64,000 nucleotides of DNA, from NCBI GenBank assembly GCA_027625915.1, contig JANTQA010000070.1, positions 4,407,001 to 4,471,000 of the forward strand. The letters are read 5' to 3'. Position 1 is the stretch's first letter. Each line of letters begins with the position of its first letter. Made by a program: the position numbers and the translations under genes. Below are positions 11,444 to 21,828 of the stretch, one piece after another. The notes beneath the pieces were generated by a model. That model was not told the DNA's origin and searched no databases. It saw nothing but the letters and a program-made list of their open reading frames with translations. This DNA comes from Anaeramoeba flamelloides. Lineage: Eukaryota; Metamonada; Anaeramoebidae.

Positions 11444-11934
11444 TTCTTTCTCTACAAACATTCCATAAAAAAAAAAAATTACCTACAAATTTGATCATAC
11501 TTTTTGTTTTGATAAAGAGTAACTTCTTAATAAATCAATAAATAGAACAAATATCAATTTTTTTTGTATTTTATTTTGAAAATAATATTAAAAACAATAT
11601 AAAATAAACTCTTTCCAATAATTATAATCCGCCCAAAAGTGAAAAAAGGTATTTTTTTCAAAACCTAATTCTTTAATTCTTGTTGTTACAAGAAAAAAAT
11701 TTTTATTTTGATAATGGTTATCTCTTTTGATCTTTAAGTATTTTATTGATTATTTTTGTAACGAAAAATATTCAAAAAAATATATTAACACAAGGGATTA
11801 TGTATTTTGGAATTGAAAAAAACAACAGTTCTCAAGTTCAACTCCCCTTAAAAGCACAAAATAAATTTCCAATAGAATACAATAGTAACTTTATAAAATA
11901 TGTTATTGTTTCAAGATCATTAAAAAAACAAAAT

Positions 11935-12165
11935 TTTTTGGAGTGACTATAGATCTTGTAACAAAAGAACAATTTAGTAAAGAATTATGAATTTGTTGAA
12001 AAAAAAGAAAAAAAATATATAAAGTTTAAATTTGCAAAAATGTAAAAAAATAATTGTAATTATGTATATTTCTAAAATTGTTTTTTTCTTCTAATATCCA
12101 TTCAAATTTTGAAGATAAATGTAATTCACTAATTAAAAATATGCACAAAACATTGGTAAATAATT
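11935..12165 (+). repeat. dispersed repeat family B, partial copy
   Basis: Shares the order ATAGATCTTG, a poly-A rich stretch, CTTCTAATATC, GTAATTCACTAATTAAAA with the copies near 19185 and 62515. Diverged, with indels. Confidence 0.45.
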
Positions 12166-13864
12166 TAGTCTGATTCTTTTTGTTTCTTGATATTTTTGTT
12201 TCTAAGAATCAAAATGAAATTTATATGTTTTGTTTTTATCTTTGTTGCAAGAAAGGGATAAGTGTTAATATATGGGGATAAATATATATATTAAAGAATT
12301 TGTTCGAAGGAATTTAAACATCTAGTTTTTTTGATTAGATTATTGTTAAAACCAAATCTTGATTGACAATAATGGATCAATAAACCTCCATAATCTTTTG
12401 CCTTATATTTGATAAAAAATGTTTAAAATGTTTCAATTGTTTTATTATTTTTTTGTTACTAAAATCAAATAAATTTAAAGGCAAGTAAAAAGAGATTTAA
12501 TCAACCGTTTTTAGAGGAAATTCTAATAAATAAAGAAAAACATTTTATTTTTTGCCCAAAAATTTAAATTTGATTTATTATTATTTTCTTTTAAAAAACA
12601 CAACACCTTTTTTATTTATACAAATGGAAAAGGTACCACCAAAATAATTTCAATTTTTAAAACTAAATTGAAATTAAACAAAACTTTCTATGAGCTGAGA
12701 AAATAAATTCATCTTTTTTGTTCTTTTCTTGTTTTCAACCAAAAAAAGATAAAGTCTAATCACTACAAACTATTTACAGTTACAGAAGGTTTTATTTCCA
12801 ATGTTTATTTGCACTTTTTAAAACCCACTTGGGAATAAATAAACACTAAAAGTAACTCTTATACATGAAAACATGTAACAAATCCCCGATGCATATTAAG
12901 TACTATCTAAAATAAAACCACAACTGGAATCCCAGAAATTAAAGCACCAGTGGATTAGACTGTTTATCACTTGAGATCTAGAAAAAATATAAAATTTCAA
13001 AAATTTAGGATTTAGAAAATTTTGCCCGATCATATATCTAATTGTAAGATGATAAACAAGCCCACAACTCCACAATGTTTCTTCTAATTAAAATATTGTC
13101 TAGTTTTATTTATAAATATCTAGTAAAATGTACTGGGAAGAAACATGGTTAGGATGGGATTTTTTGCTACTATATTCCAATTGGATATGATCGGACAAAA
13201 TTATCAATTCCTAAATTTTCGTATTTATGTAGTTCTTCGGGATTTAAAGCAACAAAGAATGTAATTCAACGATACCTTAATTCTTAAAATCACCATAGTG
13301 GCTTTATTTTAGATAACCCTTAAAGATTTAACATTTTTTATTAAAAATTTCACTTTAAAAAAAGCAAATAAATCCGGTTTTCCAGTCTTACTTTCAACTA
13401 AATAATCTTTTTTTCATTTAGAATTTGGGATTGAAATGGGTTTTTTCCAAAAAATTATTCTCAAAAAAATAAATAGATTCTATTATTTGAAAAATTGTAG
13501 TAATTCAAGTTATTTCATTTTTCAAAACAAATCTATTTTGTATCAATCTCTTATGATAATAAAAAAACAGAGTATATAAACCATTTTTTAACATGTTAAA
13601 TTTAAATTTTGATAAGTAATCCCATATTCAATTCAATATCAATTGATTTTTTAATAATTTTTTCACAATTAGCAAAAAATGTTCCAGTTTATAATATTTG
13701 GTTTTTTTTCTTTATTAGATTATTGATCAACAATTCCCATTCAATTTTTTATAATAAAAAAATATTCAATATTATTTTTAGAATCAATTACTCAAAATTT
13801 GAAAAAATAAATAATACCGAAATTGTAGCAAAAGATATAAATAGATTGATTATATTTATCAAGC

Positions 13865-13865
<1 letters not shown>

Positions 13866-13893
<28 letters not shown>
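13866..13893 (+). repeat. (AAT)n microsatellite
   Basis: About nine uninterrupted AAT units followed by imperfect units to about 13905. Confidence 0.9.
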
Positions 13894-13895
<2 letters not shown>

Positions 13896-15104
13896 TTAAT
13901 AATATCATTTTCATGACTGAATTTAAAAAAAATTATACCACCTTTAGGCAATTTTTAATATAAAATAAACTGCAAAATCTTTAATTTCTCTCCATTTCTC
14001 CGAATTTCAATTCACCTTATGACACTTAAAAGGGACTTTGCAACACTCTACAACACTTTTCAGCCCACCACTGTTAAATCAGAACGAATTACCCCAAATA
14101 CTCCCGAGTAAAACAAAGTGTATATGTTTTCTTGAGGTTTTTTTATTAATTTTAAAAATCTATTGATTTTCAGAATAATAGATAAACTCTAAAAAAGCTA
14201 ACTACTTTTTTTTTTAAATTTCAAAAAATGAATAAAATTAAATATTGTAACCCATTCTTTTAAATTAAAAAAAAAACCACACGTAACATGTTGTATAAGG
14301 TTGTAGAGTGCCCAAGAGTACCAACAAATAATGTCAATTGCCTAGTTTTTTTTAATACTGGTTTTTGTCTCAAAAATAAATTTATTTTCCCATCAAAACA
14401 AAACTAAAAAAAAAAACTTGGTGCTTTTCTTTAATTTTTTTGCTTAATCTGTAAAATATATTGGATTTCCAAATAAAAAGAAAAAACAATAACCCCTAAT
14501 TGCGTTTTTCCAGAATTCACAAACATTGTTTAAAATCTTTTGGGCAACACCAATATTTGATTTTATGGATAACTTGGCAACCTTTCCAGCCTTTATTATT
14601 TTTTAAAATTGATTATTTTTTTTTTATCTTTATTTTTAATTCATTAAAATTATCCATTATCTAAAAAAATCATTACTTAACTGTAGATAGAATAAAATTT
14701 GATAATTTTGTTTACTTTTTTATCAAAAATCTATTTTTTTTTCAATTTCACACTATTTTCAATTACTAATTAGTTACTTTCATTTCAAAATGATAAAATT
14801 TTATATAGATCTTTATAATCAGGGAATTACTTAGAATATTAAATTTTCATATTCTTTTTAGTGAAAATCAACAATTCCAAAACATATAAGAGTTGATTCA
14901 AACAAATTGATTGTTGGAAAACAACTTGTTGATAATTTAATAATTATTTTGACATGGGGGTATATCGATATTTCCAAAAAGTGGATTTATTATATATTTG
15001 ATTATTACATAATAAGCATTTTCTTTGAAAAAAAAAATCCTTAATCGGTAATTTTTTTTAATTTATAAATAATTATTATTTTACAAATATTAACCCTACA
15101 CCTA

Positions 15105-15304
15105 CAGTCAGTTTCACTTTTAAGGCACAAACTTTCAAAGAAATTTAAGGCACAAAAAAAATCTCAAATTAAGGCACAAAATTCAAATTCTAGTGAAAAT
15201 AAATTGTAAAAAAATAAAAATTCCAAATTTTGTGCATTAAATTTGAGATTTTTTTGTGCCTTAAATTTGGTTGAAAGTTTGTGCCTTAAAAGTGAAACTG
15301 GCTG
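15105..15304. mobile_element. 200 bp palindromic MITE (family T1), copy 1
   Basis: The ends are CAGTCAGTTTCACTTTTAAG and its near-perfect inverse ending AAAAGTGAAACTGGCTG. The arms pair over about 80 bp around a short A/T spacer and include repeated AAGGCACAAA words. The element is bounded by TA on both sides (15103-15104 and 15305-15306), as for Tc1/mariner-type insertion at TA. A second copy with the same structure is at 53710-53904. There is no coding capacity. Two dispersed copies with the same ends make it a mobile family rather than a chance palindrome. Confidence 0.9.
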
Positions 15305-15306
15305 TA

Positions 15307-16170
15307 AAAATTTCATTTATTTTTTAAAATACTTGTGATTTTTTTTTAATTTTTTTGGTTTTAATATTATTATCTTATCTCCAGCTAAAATTTAAATATA
15401 TTAATAAATTCTTAAAAATCAAAAAATCTTTTTATTTAAATTTCCTTTTTTATAAATCTTATTATCCCAATTTTTAAAACTGTTCTTTATAAAGAATATT
15501 CGCAAGGTCAACTAATTTTACAAAGTTTCTTTACCTTTAAACCAATAAAATACATTTTAAAAAGTAAAGTTAAAAAAATTTCAAATAAAAAATGAGGCAA
15601 AAGGTTTACAATATTTATTTAAATTAATAAAAACTTTAAAAATTTCTCAAAACAAAAATGAATGAATATTCAAAATCAATTTGACCTTAGCTATAATATT
15701 GAAGCTAAATTGGACATTCTGTTGGAAAAAGAAGTAAAAACTAACTGTATTTAATTTCATACCTGTCTTTTACACTCTGTACCTGATTAATCATTTCTAC
15801 TGAACTTCAAATTTTTGACCTTTTTATAAAGTTTTTATTTATCATGTTATACCACTCTTATTCTTATCAATTTGTATTATTTCTACTCATGATTTTTAAT
15901 TCAGAATTACATTTTGATATCAATAATAATTCCACTTTTTACAAAAAGTAGATTTTGAAATAAAATTATGTTTCTTAAAGTAGGAAATCAAATTATTCTC
16001 AGAACTAAACACGAATTAAATTATTTGATAACGAATATATATTTCAATTCTAAAAACTCTTCTTAATTGTTTGATCTCCAGTATATGTGGTTTTTAAAAA
16101 AATCATTTTTCGAAAATTACATTTGACAATTTTATTTCTTTTATTTAAATCTTTCTTTTAAATACCTGAA
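15307..16170. other. intergenic upstream of the golgin gene
   Basis: Contains a member of repeat family C (15605-15735) that by chance or by origin includes a short ATG frame at 15664 (MNIQNQFDLSYNIEAKLDIL). No promoter motif stands out. The golgin start at 16171 is preceded in frame by a stop at about 16159. Confidence 0.4.
15605..15735 (+). repeat. dispersed repeat family C, copy 1
   Basis: Resembles 50410-50540 at roughly three positions in four. Shared words include AATATTCAA, ATTTGACCTTAG against ATTTGATCTTAG, and the end AAAAAGAAG. No inverted ends seen. Confidence 0.45.
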
Positions 16171-18528
16171 ATGAGCTTATTACAATTCGCATCGAATTTA
16201 CTTGATCAGATGGATCAAAACACGTCAACCAACGAAGATGAAAATAAAGAAGAGAGAGAATTAATTGATTCAAATAAGGAAGAAGAAAAAGAAGAATCAG
16301 AGAAATCAGAAGAATCAGAAGAGCAAGAAGAAATTGACGAAGAAGAGGAAACTGAGAATATTGATGTTTATAATGAGATTGAAGATATTGATTCCTTGCT
16401 TGATGTAAATGATTTTGAACAAGAATTTGAATTACAAGAAGAAGAAATTTATGATACAAATTTTTCTCATGAATCCAACCAAGGCAAAGAAAACAATCAC
16501 AAAACAGAACAAACCCAAGAACAAAAAAACAAAAAACTTCAAGTCAATGGCACCAACAACCAAACGGGATCAAAACTATTATTACTTGAAAACGAAAATG
16601 GTAACGAAAGAAAAGAACAAAAAAAAAATGAAAGTGAAGAGACACAAACCAACAATTCGCACCAAAAGGACTTTTTAACAAATTTCAAACAAGACACACA
16701 AAAAAATAGCGAACTAAAAAACAAAACTCACCAAATCCTACTTGAAAACAAAAAGCTAAAAAACAACATTCAACAATACAAATTAAAGATAAACGATTTC
16801 CAATCCAAAACAAATCTTCAGCAATCCAAGATGAGGCAAATGGTTAACAAATTAAATGAGAGTCGAAAAGCCCAACAGTTAAGAGACAAGCAACTTGGAG
16901 AAGAAAAAAGAAAATTAAAAAGCTTGTTACAAAAGCATCAAAAATTGGAAAAGCAATTGTCTGACTTGAAAACACAATATCAAAAAATTAATAAAACGAT
17001 CCAATCAAAAGAAAATTCCATCCAAATGTTAATGATGAATAAAAAAGTGCTTCAAGAAAGTTTAAACACAAACCAAGAAGAATTAGACACCACTTCTAAG
17101 CAATTATTGAATGAAAGAAATAAGCATAAGCAAACAAGGACAACGCTTTCAGAACAGGTTGAGAATTTGGATCTCGATTTAAGAAGGGCAAACGAAGACC
17201 TAGCAAAGTTACAGAGAGAAACTGATTTGAAAAGATCTGAAAATACGAAATTAGAAAGTAAATCATTCAAATTGGAATCCCAATATAATGAAATTAAAAA
17301 GGAACACAGGGAATATAAAACCAAAGCAGCAAAGGCTTTGCAAATGAAAATCTTAGAAATCGCCAAATTAAAAAAAAAGATCTTCAATAATGAAAAAAAT
17401 ATCATTCAAAATTTAAAAAAAAAGGATAGTAATGAAAATGGGAATGAAAATGGAAATGAAAACGAAAACGAAAATGAAAATGAAAACGGAAATGAAGATG
17501 AAGATGACCAAAACACATTAGAAAAAGAAATTCTAGCCCGAATTAATGAATTAGATGAGGAAAGGAAAAAAAACAACGAATTAAGCCAAAAACTTGATGA
17601 TAACGAAAAAAGTATTTCAGATCTCAGAGAAAATATTTTCCAATTAGAGCAATTCCAAAAAGAGTTAGAAACATTGCTTGAAAATGAAAGAAATAAAAGT
17701 GAAGAAAAGGAAAAAAAAATCATTCAACATACGAAAAAACTTAAAATTTTAGAAAACAAAAACCAACAGCTGGAAACTCAAATCAGAGACAAACAAAAAG
17801 AGATCAATAGTTTGACTAAAAACATTGAAATTAAAAACGCATCTTCGTTGGGCAAAAATGAATTAAACCAACAACTAAACAAATTGACAGAAAATTTGAT
17901 TGAAAAGCAAGAATTAATTGAAAAATTAAATATTGAAAAAAATACCTTATCCTTTCAATTAGAATCTGAAAAAAGAAAAACAGAAAAGCTTAGATTTGAA
18001 AAGGCCAAAAACAAAAAAAAGGAAAAATATAATTATCATAAAAGTAATAACTTTTATTCCAATAATAAGTCACATAATATTAATAATCAAATCTATACCG
18101 ACGAAGAAAATGGATTCTCTTCCGATATCAGTATAAATATCCCAAATAATTCTCTTCTTTATTCTGAAATTCAGCGAGAGAAGCGCTTGAACCACAACGA
18201 AAGAATAAGGTTCAAACCTTTAATTACCCTCTTGCCTGGAAACGTTTACAATCGCCGCTCAAACTCGCCAATTTCCAAATTTTGTTTAATGCTAGATAGA
18301 ATGTATGAAACAATTTTCGGGTTTTTAAGAGCTTACCCTATCTCGAGAATCTTAATTATTTTATATATCCTATTACTTCATTTTTGGATGATGTTTGTTA
18401 TGTTTAGATACACTTCTTCAGAAACAGAACATCATGCTTCTTCAACAACAAACGGTGAGGATTCCATAATCAATGATTTTATCAACGTTAACTCTCCAAA
18501 TACTAATGTTGGTAATACTGAACATTAA
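16171..18528 (+). CDS. GOLGA5: golgin-84-like Golgi membrane coiled-coil protein
   Basis: Single exon, ATG at 16171, 785 residues (human golgin-84 is 731). The N-terminus MSLLQFASNLLDQMDQ matches the amphipathic start of golgin-84-type proteins. An acidic Glu/Asp/Asn region follows (residues about 25-110), then a long coiled coil (about 175-620) broken by an Asn-Glu-Gly repeat. Near the C-terminus RAYPISRILIILYILLLHFW begins a single transmembrane anchor (about 724-747), followed by RYTSSETEHH; this RYPIxR...LHxWxMxV block is the signature of golgin-84. By family it is a type II tail-anchored tether of intra-Golgi vesicles that captures COPI vesicles. CASP/CUX-type golgins also have tail anchors but a different motif. 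An AATAAA lies 7 bases after the stop. Confidence 0.85.
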   Translation: MSLLQFASNLLDQMDQNTSTNEDENKEERELIDSNKEEEKEESEKSEESEEQEEIDEEEETENIDVYNEIEDIDSLLDVNDFEQEFELQEEEIYDTNFSHESNQGKENNHKTEQTQEQKNKKLQVNGTNNQTGSKLLLLENENGNERKEQKKNESEETQTNNSHQKDFLTNFKQDTQKNSELKNKTHQILLENKKLKNNIQQYKLKINDFQSKTNLQQSKMRQMVNKLNESRKAQQLRDKQLGEEKRKLKSLLQKHQKLEKQLSDLKTQYQKINKTIQSKENSIQMLMMNKKVLQESLNTNQEELDTTSKQLLNERNKHKQTRTTLSEQVENLDLDLRRANEDLAKLQRETDLKRSENTKLESKSFKLESQYNEIKKEHREYKTKAAKALQMKILEIAKLKKKIFNNEKNIIQNLKKKDSNENGNENGNENENENENENGNEDEDDQNTLEKEILARINELDEERKKNNELSQKLDDNEKSISDLRENIFQLEQFQKELETLLENERNKSEEKEKKIIQHTKKLKILENKNQQLETQIRDKQKEINSLTKNIEIKNASSLGKNELNQQLNKLTENLIEKQELIEKLNIEKNTLSFQLESEKRKTEKLRFEKAKNKKKEKYNYHKSNNFYSNNKSHNINNQIYTDEENGFSSDISINIPNNSLLYSEIQREKRLNHNERIRFKPLITLLPGNVYNRRSNSPISKFCLMLDRMYETIFGFLRAYPISRILIILYILLLHFWMMFVMFRYTSSETEHHASSTTNGEDSIINDFINVNSPNTNVGNTEH

Positions 18529-18534
18529 ATATAA

Positions 18535-18540
18535 AATAAA
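18535..18540 (+). terminator. candidate polyadenylation signal of golgin gene
   Basis: AATAAA 7 bases past the stop codon, followed by a T15 run at 18558. Chance occurrence is likely in this composition. Confidence 0.3.
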
Positions 18541-19184
18541 TTCGAAAAAATTTATCCTTTTTTTTTTTTTTTTTGTAATTGGTATTTCGATTTTTATAAT
18601 GTAACAATTATCGAGAAAATTCTAGAAATGTTAAGAAAAGAAGATTTTAAAATCTCTAATATACAAAGAAAAATTTGATTATTATTGTTTTTTTTTTATT
18701 CAGAAAATTGTGTTCCATCTCATTAATGACCACAACAACTCAAGAAACTGTTAAGATACATATCTCTTTTCTTCAATATACATTTAATTTAATTTAATTT
18801 AATTTTTTTTATTGAATTGCTAACTTTAAGCAGACACAAACAATTATTGGCACTTAGGCGTATTTGTTCAACTAAGCACATTGACAATAAGGCCTCTAGA
18901 AAAATTGCTGATTTGTTATTTTCCAAATGTAAAAAAAAATAAAAACTCAATTGGCTATGAATTTGGTGTAAATCAGAAAACAAATCCCAATTTAACTTCA
19001 AATTTATTTCTGTCACATTTTCAAAATTTTCTTCAAAAATCAATTATTTTCTAGTAAGTGAAATTTGTTGAACAAATAAAAATAAAGTAGAATAATACAA
19101 ATATAAGAATAGTTGAGATATGTATGAAGTAAAATTACTAAAACTCTCTTTTCTTAACTATTGAAAATCCTCAAATTCTGTTAT

Positions 19185-19505
19185 ATATATTGAAAGAAAA
19201 ACAAAAATGTTAATTTTGATCTTTGGTTGAAGTTCGAAATAAAATTCCAATGGAAATCAATATGAATTTTCTCCAATCATTTTCACCCTTCCAATAACAT
19301 GTAAATAAAAAGCTTTTTCTTCAATGACTCTCAATTTTGCAAGAAATAAAAATCAAATAACAATGAAGTTATCAAAAAAAAATTGAAAAATAGAAAAATG
19401 TGAAAAAATGATTTCAATTTTGAAATTTTTAAAATTTATTTTCTTCTTCTAATATCTATGTAAACTCTTTGAAAACTTGTAATTTACTAATTAAAACATG
19501 GAATA
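19185..19505 (+). repeat. dispersed repeat family B, copy
   Basis: Shares with 35040-35345 and 62515-62845 the order GAAAAACAAAAAT, TTGAAGTT, AATAAAAT, GAAATCAAT, ATGATTTCAATTTTGAAA, CTTCTAATATCTAT, TAATTTACTAATTAAAA. About 320 bp; ends not defined; no inverted termini. Confidence 0.5.
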
Positions 19506-21828
19506 TTACAAAGAAATTGTTTATAATTTACAATACATACCCATTTTATATTTATATATCGAATTTATTTTTTTATTGCGTTCTTATCGGTTTTAAATCC
19601 TTGGTAAAAGTTTATATTTTTCAAATTTGTTCTTGCTTTTTCATTTTACTAGAAAATATATAATTTCCTCTAACATTAGATATCTCATATTACATATAAA
19701 TAATAGATTTTTTTTTTTTTTTTAAAAGAACAATGAAACTTCAACCTACCTAAAAAATTTAAACCTTTTACTTAACATAAAAGATTTTTTTTTGGTAAAA
19801 CAACTTTTGGGAAAAAGGATCTTAATATCTATGAAATTTTATTTTTGAAAAAATACAATTAAGTCGATTTATTATTAATAAAAACCATGTAAAAACCCAT
19901 TAAAGTCCAAACAAGGATCATCCACAAATAAATTTTTTTAATCGGTTTTGAACACAATATTCTCAAATTTATCTATATTATTCTTGCTTTTTTTTTCACA
20001 CAAATTTAAAAGAAAAAATAATTTTTGTTATCCCAATGAGTCCAATGGCGAGTCGAGTCTGATTATTTATGTATATTTGAAGTACAATTTCCTAATATTT
20101 TAAACCCCCACTGATTCAAAATTATTCACAAAATCGGTAACATTTTTTTAGTGCCTGGATTTAGAAAAAAAAGTTGTAAAATTTTTTTCAATATTTTTTT
20201 TTTGATCACGTATTTAAAGTTTCATAGTATATTTCAAACAAACTAAATGTTGTTTTTTATATCTCCATTTCCACAATTTCCTTCACTCCGGGAACATTTC
20301 AGTAACAAAAAAAAAAAAAAAAAAAAAAATTAGAATATGTGTTGAAAGTGGGTAATTCTTATTTGATAACAAATAAATAAAAAATTATTTCAAGATTTTT
20401 TATTTTTGTGTAATTCGTTATTGAAGTTGTCGCTTTATGTGAAAAAGAATTTTTGTCAAAAATTAAAATCAAAATGCCATGAAAATAATTACATATTATT
20501 TTTTTTTTTTGATACAAACAGAAAAATTGGCATCTATTTCCCACAAAGTAGGTTAGCCATTTTTTATTATTAAAAAGGTCATATCTTTATAGTATTTTTA
20601 TTATTATTATTTTATTATTTTTTCATATTATTCTAGAACCCAATTCCAAATATTGTTTATAAACACACTACCTGAACTCTTTTTTCCAATAAGATAAGTT
20701 TCTAAAACAATAACATAAAAGGGAAACCATTTCTCCCATTTAAATAAAGTAGCGAAAAATACAAAAAAAAATAACACCAATTAAATTTTCAATTACAAAA
20801 TTATACACAATTAAATCTAAACCACAATGTATTTCAAAATTATGTTAATAAAATAACCCTTTCTATTCATTGATTGTGTGCAACCCAGAAGAATTAAATA
20901 TTTATTAAAAATAATCAATTTCCTTTCTTAGACACATTTTTAAATTATTCAAGACATTATTTTCAATAATTTGTTTCCTTTTTTGTTTACATATATTTAA
21001 AAAAAAAAAAAATAAACCCTGTTATAGAAAAAATATTTAAAAAATAAATTTTAATATTACAGTTTTTGTTCTTTATCACTATTTTTCTTTTTTGCGATTT
21101 TTATTTTATCGTGAAAATATTAATTATTCACAATTTTTATTTTATTACAATCATGTTGGACTAATTGCGATTGTTTCCTATTGCCCTAAATTAAACATTA
21201 ATAATGTTAATTGGAAAATTTAACAAGATCAAAATTTTCATTCAGCTTTCCAAAAAAAATACATTCTAATAATTAAAATAAATCATCAAATTCCCCAACT
21301 CTAAAAGGGAAATTTATTATTTAAGGTCGGTTTAGAGTTTAAAATTTGAAATGGTCCTTTTAAAAAACTTTTGGTGGAAAGTTGAAGGAAAATTTTGTTA
21401 CATTTATTTTCAAACAAATAGTATTGTAAAAATATATGTTCGATTTCGAACCTCTACTAAATACACCTTAAAAATAATAAAACTTTTTTTTTCTAATTCC
21501 AGTAATTATTAGAACAGAAAGGACTAGGTAACTAAAATTTAGTTCATGTTTTACAGACTTTGCTGTGTTTTTTTTTAATAAGCTACAAAATATTTTGGTT
21601 TTTCAGTCTCTTCCAGTTTGCTTTTATATGTAAATCTATTTCTTTTTGTCGAATGGTTTTAAATATCTGTATTTCTATCAAAAAAGTATCTTGAAATCCA
21701 AAATATGCACAGAAAACGTATTTAAAAACCATGACTCTCAAATATTTAAAAATTGTTTAAATCTAATAAGAAAAGGTTTGGTTTTCTTTACAAAATTTTT
21801 TCATTTTTTTTCTTCCTTTTTCCAAAAA

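Larger units (their letters stand above)
11372..15102. other. intergenic, no gene supported
   Basis: AT-rich spacer. An ATG frame at about 11799-11946 (starting MYFGIEKNNSSQVQLPL) has a varied composition and might be a coding remnant. A dispersed-repeat fragment of family B follows at 11935-12165. A trinucleotide tract lies at 13866. The minus and plus frames at 13609-13869 are composed of A/T-rich codons only and have no ATG start. Confidence 0.45.
18529..21828. other. intergenic with repeat debris and a coding-like fragment
   Basis: At 18811-18942 the plus strand has an open stretch of 43 codons with a varied composition (ELLTLSRHKQLLALRRICST) ending in TAA, bounded on the left by repeated AATTT units that contain stops; it has no ATG. 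A copy of repeat family B lies at 19185-19505. The rest is AT-rich with several long A or T tracts. No gene is supported. Confidence 0.45.

Noticed and set aside
13609..13869. 86-residue plus-strand frame
   Set aside because: No ATG; composition expected from AT-rich DNA running into a trinucleotide repeat.
14045..14320. Possible TIR pair around CACTCTACAAC
   Set aside because: Only about 11 bp of inverted match and no target duplication; could be chance.
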